64,000 nucleotides of DNA from an uncultured Steroidobacter sp. (GTDB taxonomy: Bacteria; Pseudomonadota; Gammaproteobacteria; Steroidobacterales; Steroidobacteraceae), in the NCBI GenBank assembly GCA_937864115.1, contig CALMII010000018.1, positions 124,001 to 188,000 of the forward strand, read 5' to 3'. Below the pieces are notes generated by a model, which made no database searches, was not told the origin of the DNA, and saw only the letters and a program-made list of their open reading frames with translations. Below, in pieces: positions 8,237 through 16,407 of the stretch (the stretch's first letter is position 1; each line of letters opens with the position of its first letter). Position numbers and translations under genes: made by a program.

Positions 8237-11200
8237 ATGTTTCGCAACCGGATCACAGTCATGGGTTTTTCTGCGGCTCGCCTGGTCGGGCTTCGTGCTG
8301 TTTTTACGCTGCTTTTCGGTCTGGTGGCGCTCGATCGCACGCATGCCGATTCGTACTACCCGGAGCGGCCCGACGATCCGAAGGCGGTCTATCTCACCCG
8401 GGAGGCATTCGGCGCCCATGGCGATGGCATCGGCGATGATTCCATCGCGCTGCAGAAGGCCATCGATACCGTTGTCGCCACAACGATCCGCGGCATCGTC
8501 TTCGTTCCCGAGGGTCGCTACCGGCTGAGCCGTACGATCCGCATCTGGCCCGGCGTCCGGGTCATCGGCTACGGCGGGAAACGCCCGGTATTCCTGCTGG
8601 CGGACCGTGCGCCGGGATTTCAGCGCGAGCCCGCCTACCTGTTCCACTTTGCAGGCAACATCCCCGGTCATCCCGGCAATGCGGGGTTCGTTTTTCAGGC
8701 CGCGTCGCAACAGGCGAAGTCGATCGACTTCAGCGTGCCGGCGCGCGATGCGAATCCCGGCACGTTCTACTCGGCGCTCAGCAACGTCGACATCGTTCTG
8801 GGCAAAGGCAATCCGTCGGCCGTCGCGGTCCGCTCGACCTTCGCGCAGCACTGCTTCCTCGCCCACCTGCGGATCGACGTCGGCACGAGCCTCGCTGGCG
8901 TGCACGACGGCGGCAATGTCGTCGAAGACGTCGCGTTCGTGGGTGGGCAGTACGGGATCATGACGAAGACGCCCTCGCCCGGATGGCAATACACCCTGAT
9001 CGATACGCGATTCGAAGGGCAGCGCACGGCGGCCATCGCATCGGAAGCCGCCGGACTGACGCTGATCCGCCCGCTGTTCCGGAACGTGCCGACAGCGGTT
9101 TCGATGGGCGCGGAGAAGGGCGAACAGCTCTGGATCAAGGATGGGCGACTCGAGCACGTCACGGGCCCGGCGCTGCTCATCGGTAACGAGTACAACAGTC
9201 GCAACCAGATCAATATCGAGAATCTCGTCGCGCGCGAGGCGCCTGTCTTCGCGACGTTCCGTTCCAGCGGCAGGAAGATTCGCGCGCCGGGCCGCACGTA
9301 CAGAGTCGCGAATTTCTCGCATGGACTGCACATCGAAGGCTCCGGCGTCGCGAGGGAGCAGCTCGCACTCGAGACGCGATCGCAGATCGAAGTGCTTGCA
9401 ACGCTGCCGCCGCCGGTGGAGAGCGACCTCACCGCGTTGCCTGCGCAGGGCACCTGGGTCGATGTCAGAACGCTTGGCGCCAGGGGCGATGGAATCGCCG
9501 ATGACACGAATGCGCTGCAGCAGGCGATCGACAGTCATCGCGCGCTGTATTTCCCGATGGGCGCCTATCGGATTTCGCAGACGCTGAAACTGCGGCCGGA
9601 CACGGCGCTGATCGGACTGCACGCGGGCGCGGTGCGGATCTTTCTTGCGGACGACACGCCGGCGTTTCAGGGCATCGGCGGGCCGGTCGCGATGATCGAA
9701 GCGCCGCCCGGCGGGGCGAACATCATGATTGGCCTGGGCGTTTACACGAACGGCGTCAATCCGCGCGCCGTCGCCGTGAAGTGGATGTCGGGCGAGAAAT
9801 CGCTGATGAACGACGTGCGCTTTCTGGGAGGGCACGGCACGGCGCAGCTGAGCGGCGAGCCCGAGCCGATCTACAACAGCAACAAGACGGCCGATCCCGA
9901 CCCGCGACGACGCTGGGATTCGCAGTACCCGAGCCTGTGGGTCACGCAGGGCGGCGGCGGAACGTTCCTCGATATCTGGACGCCGACGCCGTATGCGCAG
10001 GCGGGATTGCTCGTCACGGACACGACGACGCCGGGGCGCGTTTATCAGATGTCGAGCGAGCATCACGTGCGCACGGAAGTGAAGCTGGATCGCGTCGCCA
10101 ACTGGGATCTCTACGCGCTGCAGCTCGAAGAGGAGCGCGGCGAAAGCGGCTTCGCGCTGCCCGTGGAAATTTCCCGCAGCCGCAACATCACTCTGGCGAA
10201 TCTCTTCATCTATCGCGTCATCAGCTCCAGCCAGTCGGCGCCGCAGGCGGTCAGGGTCAGCGAGTCCAGCGACATCCGTTTCCGCGGCTTTCACTGGTGG
10301 ACCAACAGCAAGGCGGATTTCAGCAGCGCCGTGGTCGATGCGGCGAATGGCCTCGACATCCGGCAGCGCGAGTTCGCGACGGCGACGCTGAACGATCGTC
10401 GCGCCCAGGATCCGGTGAGCGCCTCGGTCGTGCTCGAACCGGGAACCGGCGTCGAGAAAGTGGCTGACGGCTTCGTGCGCCTGGCCGGCGGCGCGGTCGA
10501 TGGGCGGGGGCGCTTCTACGCGGTCGATGCGCAGCGCCAGCGCATCCATCGCTGGACCTGGCCGAATCCGCTGGCCGAGGAAATCTCGGACGCGCCGTTG
10601 GAGCCCGTGAATCTCGCCACCGACAGCGCCGGCAATCTGCTGGTGATCTCCCATGCCGGCGCCGTCTACGCGCTGGCGCCGGATCATCCGGATCGCCCGG
10701 TCCAGGCGCTGCAGGCCCAGGCCGCCGCGGATCGCGCCGGGCTGGACGTGATCCTTCCGCAGAACTACTGGACCCACGACATCCAGGTGTCGAAGGGCGA
10801 ATCGCCGAAGCGTCCGGTTCACTACGTCTCGCCGGACGGCACGACCTTCGTTCCCGCCGGCGAGGACTTCATCAAGGGCCTGCTGAGCTGGGGCACGAAA
10901 GACCACGACGTGCTGCGCGCCTATGGCATGACGCGTGCGCGTACCGGCGAGCGCGCGTACTTCACGCTCGAATGGCACGGCAAGACGTTCTCGGCCCGGG
11001 TCGGCGCAGACGGCGAATGGCTCGCGCCGACCCTGTTCGTCGAGCAGGGCGGTGAATCGCTGGCGGTCGATCGCAACGGCAACGTCTACATCGCCGATGG
11101 CCATGTCTTCGTCTACGACCCGAACGGCCGGCTGATCGAGATCCTGCAGGTTCCCGAGCGGCCCCACGGACTCACGTTCGGCGGCGAGGACGGACGCACG

Positions 11201-11278
11201 CTGTTCATTTGCGTGGGCCCATCCCTCTATGCCGCACGCATCGCATCGCGGGTCGGCGCAGCTCAGGGACGCGAGTGA
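8237..11278 (+). CDS. Secreted GH55 / pectate-lyase-3-like beta-helix protein with C-terminal beta-propeller
   Basis: About 1013 residues. The N-terminus has a hydrophobic signal segment ending near DRTHAD. Two copies of a beta-helix entry motif, GAHGDGIGDD (about residue 59) and GARGDGIADD (about residue 414), mark a double right-handed beta-helix as in GH55 exo-beta-1,3-glucanases and the pectate_lyase_3 superfamily. The last 280 residues carry NHL/SMP-30-like repeats (VDGRGRFYAVD, TDSAGNLLVIS, VDRNGNVYIAD). The start at 8237 is chosen because it gives the cleanest signal peptide; in-frame ATGs also occur at 8192 and 8207. The gene shares a palindromic operator with the receptor. A role in cutting a beta-glucan outside the cytoplasm is inferred; the exact substrate is not shown. 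Confidence 0.78.
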   Translation: MFRNRITVMGFSAARLVGLRAVFTLLFGLVALDRTHADSYYPERPDDPKAVYLTREAFGAHGDGIGDDSIALQKAIDTVVATTIRGIVFVPEGRYRLSRTIRIWPGVRVIGYGGKRPVFLLADRAPGFQREPAYLFHFAGNIPGHPGNAGFVFQAASQQAKSIDFSVPARDANPGTFYSALSNVDIVLGKGNPSAVAVRSTFAQHCFLAHLRIDVGTSLAGVHDGGNVVEDVAFVGGQYGIMTKTPSPGWQYTLIDTRFEGQRTAAIASEAAGLTLIRPLFRNVPTAVSMGAEKGEQLWIKDGRLEHVTGPALLIGNEYNSRNQINIENLVAREAPVFATFRSSGRKIRAPGRTYRVANFSHGLHIEGSGVAREQLALETRSQIEVLATLPPPVESDLTALPAQGTWVDVRTLGARGDGIADDTNALQQAIDSHRALYFPMGAYRISQTLKLRPDTALIGLHAGAVRIFLADDTPAFQGIGGPVAMIEAPPGGANIMIGLGVYTNGVNPRAVAVKWMSGEKSLMNDVRFLGGHGTAQLSGEPEPIYNSNKTADPDPRRRWDSQYPSLWVTQGGGGTFLDIWTPTPYAQAGLLVTDTTTPGRVYQMSSEHHVRTEVKLDRVANWDLYALQLEEERGESGFALPVEISRSRNITLANLFIYRVISSSQSAPQAVRVSESSDIRFRGFHWWTNSKADFSSAVVDAANGLDIRQREFATATLNDRRAQDPVSASVVLEPGTGVEKVADGFVRLAGGAVDGRGRFYAVDAQRQRIHRWTWPNPLAEEISDAPLEPVNLATDSAGNLLVISHAGAVYALAPDHPDRPVQALQAQAAADRAGLDVILPQNYWTHDIQVSKGESPKRPVHYVSPDGTTFVPAGEDFIKGLLSWGTKDHDVLRAYGMTRARTGERAYFTLEWHGKTFSARVGADGEWLAPTLFVEQGGESLAVDRNGNVYIADGHVFVYDPNGRLIEILQVPERPHGLTFGGEDGRTLFICVGPSLYAARIASRVGAAQGRE

Positions 11279-11342
11279 TGCGGTCGAAGCTCATCGCCGC
11301 TCGACGGCTCATCGCGAGGCGGGGAGTTCGACGCCAGATGCT

Positions 11343-12164
11343 TCAGCGCACCGCCCGCAGACGAGCCTGCTCCTGCTTCACGTACGTCATGAGGTTGAGA
11401 AACGTATCGGTCCAGTAGGTGTCCCTGTGTTCCGCCAGATATCGAACCAGTTCGGCATGCGCCTCGGCGGAAACCGCGAGGTGATCGCCGCCCACGCCGT
11501 GAAAGGTGAAGTTGGCCATCGTGCCCTTCGCGGCGGCTTCCCTGACGATCGCGATGAGTTGTTCGCCGGTGACGTTCGACGGCGTTGCGACGGGAACCGC
11601 GTACGGATCGAGCGTCCGCATGTCTGGCGCGACCGCGCCAGAGCCGGACTTGATCGCGACGAACTCGGCGCGCACGGCGGGCAGATAGAACTCTCCCCCC
11701 GCCTTGAGATCGCCGCAGGGCACGGTGAAGGTGCGTTCCGTGCGCCCGTCGATCGCGTGCAGCATCGTGTTGGCAAGCCGGATCTGCGCCGCCAGTTGTC
11801 CGACGCGGGTCGTGTCCAGATCGTCGTCGGCGGTGACCCACTCGTGTCCCGGAACGGAGCGCGAGCATTGATGAAACAACGTGTGGTTCGCGAGTTCGTG
11901 GCCGTTGGCGGCGGCGGCCCGCCATTCCGGCAGGCGCTTCGCGACCGTGTCGTTGCTCAAAGTCAGGTAGAAGCTGCCTTTCAGCCCATAACGGTCGAGC
12001 GTCGGGATTGCATGATCCAGCTGCGACGGCGCTGCGTCGTCATAGGCCAGGCTGACGGCGGCTTGCGCTCCGCGCGGCCAGGCGAAAGGCCTATCCTCCG
12101 CGGGCGCTGCGGTTGCCGCAGCCGCCAGTCCCAGGGCGGCCAGGATGAGGATTTGGCGCATCAT
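11343..12164 (-). CDS. Polysaccharide deacetylase family protein (CE4-like)
   Basis: A 273-residue exported protein with a signal peptide (cleavage near ATAAPAED). The CE4 fold is marked by SLAYDDA (motif 1, with the catalytic and metal aspartates), NGHELANHTLFH (motif 2, the metal histidines) and FTFHGVGGDH near the C-terminus. The family removes N- or O-acetyl groups from sugar polymers. It converges on the GH55-like gene, with 64 bp between the two stops, and is divergent from the OxyR-like gene. Placement suggests it helps deacetylate the imported or digested glycan, which is an inference. Confidence 0.82.
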   Translation of the reverse strand: MMRQILILAALGLAAAATAAPAEDRPFAWPRGAQAAVSLAYDDAAPSQLDHAIPTLDRYGLKGSFYLTLSNDTVAKRLPEWRAAAANGHELANHTLFHQCSRSVPGHEWVTADDDLDTTRVGQLAAQIRLANTMLHAIDGRTERTFTVPCGDLKAGGEFYLPAVRAEFVAIKSGSGAVAPDMRTLDPYAVPVATPSNVTGEQLIAIVREAAAKGTMANFTFHGVGGDHLAVSAEAHAELVRYLAEHRDTYWTDTFLNLMTYVKQEQARLRAVR

Positions 12165-12232
12165 GAACGTCGTCCGGTAATGCGGGTGGGAATCGTGCCG
12201 AGCATAGCGAAAGCCTCAGAGGATCCGCGAGC

Positions 12233-13198
12233 GTGACGCTGACCGAGCTTAGATACATCGTCACGCTCGCGCGCGAACAGCACTTCGGCCGGGCGGCCGA
12301 GCAGTGCAACGTCAGCCAGCCGACGCTCAGCGTCGCCATCAGGAAACTCGAAGACGAACTGGGCGTGTCGCTGTTCGAGCGCGGCAAGCAGGGCGTGATG
12401 ACGACGCCGATCGGCCAGCGCGTCGTGGCCATGGCGAATACCGTGCTGGAGCAAACGGCTGCGATCAAGGATGTCGCAGCGGTCGACCGCGATCAGCTGG
12501 AAGGGCCGCTGGCCTTGGGCACGCTCGGCACGATCGGCCCCTACCTGCTGCCGCAGTTCATTCCGCTGCTGCAGCAGTCGGCCAGTCGTCTTTCCCTCTA
12601 CGTCGAGGAAGACAGGCTGCCGGTCCTCACTGCCAGGCTGCGCGGCGGCGAACTCGACGCGATTCTGGTCGCAGCGCCGTTCAACGAACCCGATGTCGTT
12701 GCGCAGACCTTGTTCGACGAGCCGTTCGTCCTGCTGCTGTCTCCCAGTCATCCGCTTGCAGCCAAGACCGCCATCGCACCGGACGATCTCGATCCTGCCG
12801 AGGTGCTGCTGCTCGGCGAGGGCGATCCGTTCCGTGAACAGGTGCTGGCCGCGTTTCCGCAACTGCGGCCGCAGGGCGAATGGGTGCGCAGCGGCGTCAG
12901 CGGCAGCACCCTGGAGACGTTGCGTCACATGGTGGCTTCACGGCTGGGCGTGACGATTCTTCCGCAGACCGCCGCCAGTCTGCCGCTGTATGCGCCGCAG
13001 ATGCTCGTGAGCCGGCCATTTCAGGAGCCCGCGCCGCGGCGTACGCTCGTGCTCGCGTGGCGCATCAGCTTTCCGCGGCACAAGGCGATCGATCTGCTGC
13101 GCCGCGCGATCCAGGCGAGCAGCGCGGCCTACTGGAACTACAACACGATGCGCGAGACCGGATCGTCCGGCGTGCTCATCGAGAATCGGGACTGGTGA
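12233..13198 (+). CDS. OxyR-like LysR-family regulator lacking both redox cysteines
   Basis: A 321-residue LysR protein with the winged helix-turn-helix at residues 1-60 (EQHFGRAAEQCNVSQPTLS) and a C-terminal domain clearly of OxyR type (GTLGTIGPYLLPQ, SLETLRHMVA-like segment, EPAPRRTLVLAWR). It starts at GTG. At positions 199 and 208, where OxyR carries the peroxide-sensing cysteines, it has proline and phenylalanine; the only cysteine in the protein is C25 in the DNA-binding domain. Thr100 is kept. It therefore cannot form the OxyR disulfide and should sense something else or act constitutively. Its stop overlaps the start of halogenase copy 3 (ATGA), so it probably regulates that gene. Confidence 0.9.
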   Translation: MTLTELRYIVTLAREQHFGRAAEQCNVSQPTLSVAIRKLEDELGVSLFERGKQGVMTTPIGQRVVAMANTVLEQTAAIKDVAAVDRDQLEGPLALGTLGTIGPYLLPQFIPLLQQSASRLSLYVEEDRLPVLTARLRGGELDAILVAAPFNEPDVVAQTLFDEPFVLLLSPSHPLAAKTAIAPDDLDPAEVLLLGEGDPFREQVLAAFPQLRPQGEWVRSGVSGSTLETLRHMVASRLGVTILPQTAASLPLYAPQMLVSRPFQEPAPRRTLVLAWRISFPRHKAIDLLRRAIQASSAAYWNYNTMRETGSSGVLIENRDW

Positions 13199-14688
13199 TG
13201 AAGCCTCTGACGCGAATCGTGATCATCGGCGGCGGTACGTCCGGGTGGCTGGCGGGCGCGATGCTCCGCCATCACCTGAAGCGCGAGCTGTGCGAAATCG
13301 AACTGATCGAGTCCGAGGAGATCGGCACGATCGGCGTCGGCGAATCCACGGTGCCGCCGTTCGTCGGTCTCATCCAGCGGCTCGGGATCGACGAGCAGGC
13401 ATTCATCCGCGCGACCGACGCGACCTACAAACTCGGCATCCAGTTCATCGGCTGGCATCAGCGAGCAACGTCGTACTTTCATCCCTTCGGTGTGATCGGG
13501 CAGCCGATCGGCGGACATGATTTCTATCAGTGCTGGCTGCGGGCGCGCGCGCAGGGCGATACGTCCTCGCTCATGGATTTTTCGCCGTGCAGCGTCATGG
13601 CCGACAACAGCCGGTTCTTTCCGCCCGCGAAGGTGCCGAACACGCCGATCGGCGGTGCGAACTACGCGCTGCACGTCGACGCCGCACTCGTCGCCCGCTA
13701 CCTGCGCGACTATTCGCAGTCCCGCGGCCTGGTGCGCACGGAAGGAAAAGTCACCGAGGTCAGGCAGCGCGAGAACGGCTTCATCGGATCGGTCGTGCTC
13801 GAAGACGGCCGCGAGATCCGCGGCGATTTTTTCATCGACTGCACCGGCTTCAAGGCATTGCTGATCGGTCAGTCGCTCGGCGTCGAGCACGTCGACTGGT
13901 CGAACTACCTTCCTTGCGATCGTGCCGTGACGATGCGCAGCGAGGGGCGCGGGCCGTTGCTGCCCTACACGCGCGCGACCGCTCAGGCGTCGGGCTGGAG
14001 CTGGCGCATCCCGCTGCAGCAGCGCGTCGGCAATGGCTATGTCTATTCGAGCCGGTTCTGCAGCGATTCGACCGCGAAGGCGACGCTGATCCGCAGCCTC
14101 GACGGCGCCGTCGTCGACGAGCCGCGGGTGATTCCATTCGTCACCGGTCATCGACGCGAGTTCTGGAAGCACAACTGTCTGTCGCTGGGTCTGGCGGCGG
14201 GCTTTCTCGAGCCGCTGGAGGCGACCTCGATTCATCTCATCGCCCGCGGCATCGACTTCTTCCTGCGGTATTTCCCGGATCGGGACTGCGATCCCGCGCT
14301 CGTGCGCGAATACAACCGACGGATGGTCGGGGACTTCGCCGAGGTCCGCGACTTCGTGCTGCTGCACTACTGCGCGACGGCGCGCGACGACTCGCCGTTC
14401 TGGCAATGGTGCAGCCGGATCGTTCTGCCGGACTCGCTGCGCGAACGCATCGAACTGTTCAAGCGTCACGGCGCGCTGCGCGACGGGACGGACGAACTTT
14501 TTCGCAGCACGAGCTGGCAGGCCATCTTCGAGGGCATGGGAATCCAGCCCAGCCACTACTGTCCGCGGGTCGACAATCTGGACTACGCGCGTATCGCGAA
14601 TGCGCTCAAGACGGCGAAGGCCGCCATTCATGGCATGGTGGGCCACCTGCCGACCCATGAGGAATTTCTTGCCGCCCGGCATCGTTGA
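13198..14688 (+). CDS. Flavin-dependent halogenase family protein, copy 3
   Basis: A 496-residue protein. GGGTSGW (residues 11-17) is the FAD site, lysine 78 sits in the TYKLGI context of the catalytic lysine, and WSWRIP at 267-272 is the canonical WxWxIP motif. GFLEPLEATS follows. It resembles copy 1 more than copy 2: both have PLQxRVGNG and YSSR after the motif. The ATG at 13198 overlaps the TGA of the OxyR-like gene, so the two are translationally coupled. Neither TonB receptor nor SapC is adjacent. A partner flavin reductase, which these enzymes need, is not seen nearby. Confidence 0.88.
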   Translation: MKPLTRIVIIGGGTSGWLAGAMLRHHLKRELCEIELIESEEIGTIGVGESTVPPFVGLIQRLGIDEQAFIRATDATYKLGIQFIGWHQRATSYFHPFGVIGQPIGGHDFYQCWLRARAQGDTSSLMDFSPCSVMADNSRFFPPAKVPNTPIGGANYALHVDAALVARYLRDYSQSRGLVRTEGKVTEVRQRENGFIGSVVLEDGREIRGDFFIDCTGFKALLIGQSLGVEHVDWSNYLPCDRAVTMRSEGRGPLLPYTRATAQASGWSWRIPLQQRVGNGYVYSSRFCSDSTAKATLIRSLDGAVVDEPRVIPFVTGHRREFWKHNCLSLGLAAGFLEPLEATSIHLIARGIDFFLRYFPDRDCDPALVREYNRRMVGDFAEVRDFVLLHYCATARDDSPFWQWCSRIVLPDSLRERIELFKRHGALRDGTDELFRSTSWQAIFEGMGIQPSHYCPRVDNLDYARIANALKTAKAAIHGMVGHLPTHEEFLAARHR

Positions 14689-14837
14689 CCGAACTGGCGC
14701 GCCTGCAACCGTTTGCGATAGCGAGAATCAATCGGCCGGCAATTGAGCACGTCGCGAAGCGTCCTCTATAAGAGTTCCGCCACGACCTGATCCGCCCCGC
14801 AGAGGCGGACCTTCGTGGCCTCTCACCAGGGATCCCC

Positions 14838-16121
14838 ATGTCGATCGCGCAACTTTCGGTGGCGTTCTTCCTGCAGCTGTTCTTCATCCTGGCCATCTGC
14901 AGGCTCGTCGGCTGGCTGGGCACCCGCTATCTGAAGCAGCCGCAGGTCGTGTGCGAAATGATTGCGGGCGTGATCCTCGGGCCGTCCCTGTTCGGCCTGC
15001 TGGCGCCCGACCTTCAGAGGTTGGTGTTTCCGCCGGACATGAAGGGCGTGCTGTACGTAGGAGCGCAGTTCGGCGTCGGCCTGTACATGTTTCTCGTGGG
15101 ACTCGGGTTCCGTACCGATCACTTCAAGAGCAACGTGCGCAATGCCGCGGCCGTGTCGGTCTCCGGCATGGCCGTGCCGTTCGCGGTGGCGGTTCTGATG
15201 ACGCCGTGGCTGATGCAGGTGCCCGGGCTCTTCACGGAGTCGGCATCGCGATTTCATGCGACGCTCTTCATGGGCGCCGCGATCGCGATTACCGCCTTTC
15301 CGATGCTCGCCCGGATCATCCACGAACGCGGACTGAGTCATACCGCGCTCGGGACGCTCTCGTTGTCGGCGGGCGCGATCGACGATGCGGCGGCGTGGTG
15401 CGTGCTGGCAATCGTACTGGCGAGTTTCGGTGCGGGATCCCATGTGGCGGTCACGGCCATCGCGGGCGGACTCGCCTTCGCCGTCGTCATGATCTTCATC
15501 GCGCCCAGGTTGCTGGCGCCGCTCGGTCGCATGGCGGAGCGCGAGCAGGCGCTCGGCCGGCCGTTGAGCCCGACACTGATGTCGATCGTGCTCATGCTCT
15601 TCGCCTTGAGCGCGTTCGTTGCGGACGCCATTGGTCTTCACGCGGTTTTCGGCGGGTTCCTGCTGGGGACGGTCATGCCGCGCGGCGCGCTCTGCGACCA
15701 GTTGAGAAAGACGCTCGAACCGTTCACCGTCGTCGTGCTCCTGCCGATGTTCTTCACGTATTCCGGCCTCAACACCCAGCTCACCATCGTGAGCGATCCG
15801 CAACTCCTGCTCGTCGCGATGGCGGTGCTCGCGGCGTCGATCTTCGCGAAATTCGGCGCGTGCTGGGCCGCGGCAAGACTCTGCGGCCAGGACAACCGCA
15901 CGGCGCTCGGCATCGGCACGCTGATGAATTCGCGCGGATTGATGGAACTCATCATCATCAACATCGGATTGCAGGCCGGCGTCATCGGGCCGGCGCTTTT
16001 TTCGATGCTCGTGCTGATGGCCATCGTCACCACCCTCATGGCGTCCCCGGTGTTCGAATGGGTCTACGGCCGGGAAGCGCGGGCGCGAGGGGAGTTGAAT
16101 GCGCTGGAGACTCCGACGTGA
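14838..16121 (+). CDS. Cation:proton antiporter (CPA2-type, Kef/NapA-like)
   Basis: A 427-residue integral membrane protein with about 12 hydrophobic segments. Typical features are an early GVILGPSLFG segment, FLVGLGF, SAGAIDDAAAWCVLA (the paired aspartates of the ion-binding site) and NSRGLMELIIINIG near the end. It has no C-terminal TrkA-N domain, unlike full-length Kef channels. AGGGA precedes the ATG. It probably exchanges Na+ or K+ for H+ across the inner membrane. It stands alone between halogenase copy 3 and the sugar transporter and has no evident link to either. Confidence 0.88.
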   Translation: MSIAQLSVAFFLQLFFILAICRLVGWLGTRYLKQPQVVCEMIAGVILGPSLFGLLAPDLQRLVFPPDMKGVLYVGAQFGVGLYMFLVGLGFRTDHFKSNVRNAAAVSVSGMAVPFAVAVLMTPWLMQVPGLFTESASRFHATLFMGAAIAITAFPMLARIIHERGLSHTALGTLSLSAGAIDDAAAWCVLAIVLASFGAGSHVAVTAIAGGLAFAVVMIFIAPRLLAPLGRMAEREQALGRPLSPTLMSIVLMLFALSAFVADAIGLHAVFGGFLLGTVMPRGALCDQLRKTLEPFTVVVLLPMFFTYSGLNTQLTIVSDPQLLLVAMAVLAASIFAKFGACWAAARLCGQDNRTALGIGTLMNSRGLMELIIINIGLQAGVIGPALFSMLVLMAIVTTLMASPVFEWVYGREARARGELNALETPT

Positions 16122-16160
16122 TCGCGCCTGGGATGGAGTCGAATCGAAGGACAGGGGTTT

Positions 16161-16218
16161 CTGTAGGTCAGGCTTCAGCCTGACTTCTGCAAGAGGCCGG
16201 CTGAAGCCGGCCCCACAG
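16161..16218. repeat. REP-like palindromic repeat, copy 1
   Basis: Two adjacent palindromes, GTCAGGCTTCAGCCTGAC and GGCCGGCTGAAGCCGGCC, are bounded by CTGT and ACAG. The same two-part element occurs at 55559-55613 (inverted) and 62655-62712. It follows the antiporter gene and resembles extragenic REP/BIME repeats common in Xanthomonas-type genomes. Confidence 0.85.
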
Positions 16219-16220
16219 TA

Positions 16221-16268
16221 AGAGGCCCTCACCCCAACCCTCCTCCCGCTGCGCGGAGGAGGGGATCG
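16221..16268. repeat. Second intergenic repeat with GC-rich hairpin
   Basis: The CCCTCACCCCAACCCTC motif followed by a stem (16238-16246 with 16255-16263) resembles an intergenic repeat widespread in proteobacteria. Only one copy is seen here. It may help end transcription of the antiporter gene. Confidence 0.5.
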
Positions 16269-16312
16269 GACCTTGACACCACCCGTTGACCTGCCAATAC
16301 TCCGTAGCGAAT

Positions 16313-16326
16313 TGTAAGCGCTTTCA
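16313..16326. promoter_or_regulatory. Candidate LacI-family operator, copy 2
   Basis: TGTAAGCGCTTTCA matches the palindrome at 8165-8178 at 13 of 14 positions. It lies 82 bp before the start of the sugar transporter/GH1 operon. The shared site ties this operon to the TonB receptor and GH55-like gene as one likely regulon. Confidence 0.7.
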
Positions 16327-16407
16327 TCGCTGGATTCACGGCCTGTCGCAGCAGGGTTCGGCCGAAGCGCCGTTGAGAGAACAACTGAACTACATAACCA
16401 TCCGCGC

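Noticed and set aside
8174..11167. 997-codon minus-strand frame opposite the GH55-like gene
   Set aside because: Arg/Asp/Ala-rich composition, no motif, no ribosome-binding site; an antisense shadow of the real gene.
16221..16268. Mobile element remnant between antiporter and sugar transporter genes
   Set aside because: Only short extragenic repeats are seen, with no transposase fragment or target-site duplication.
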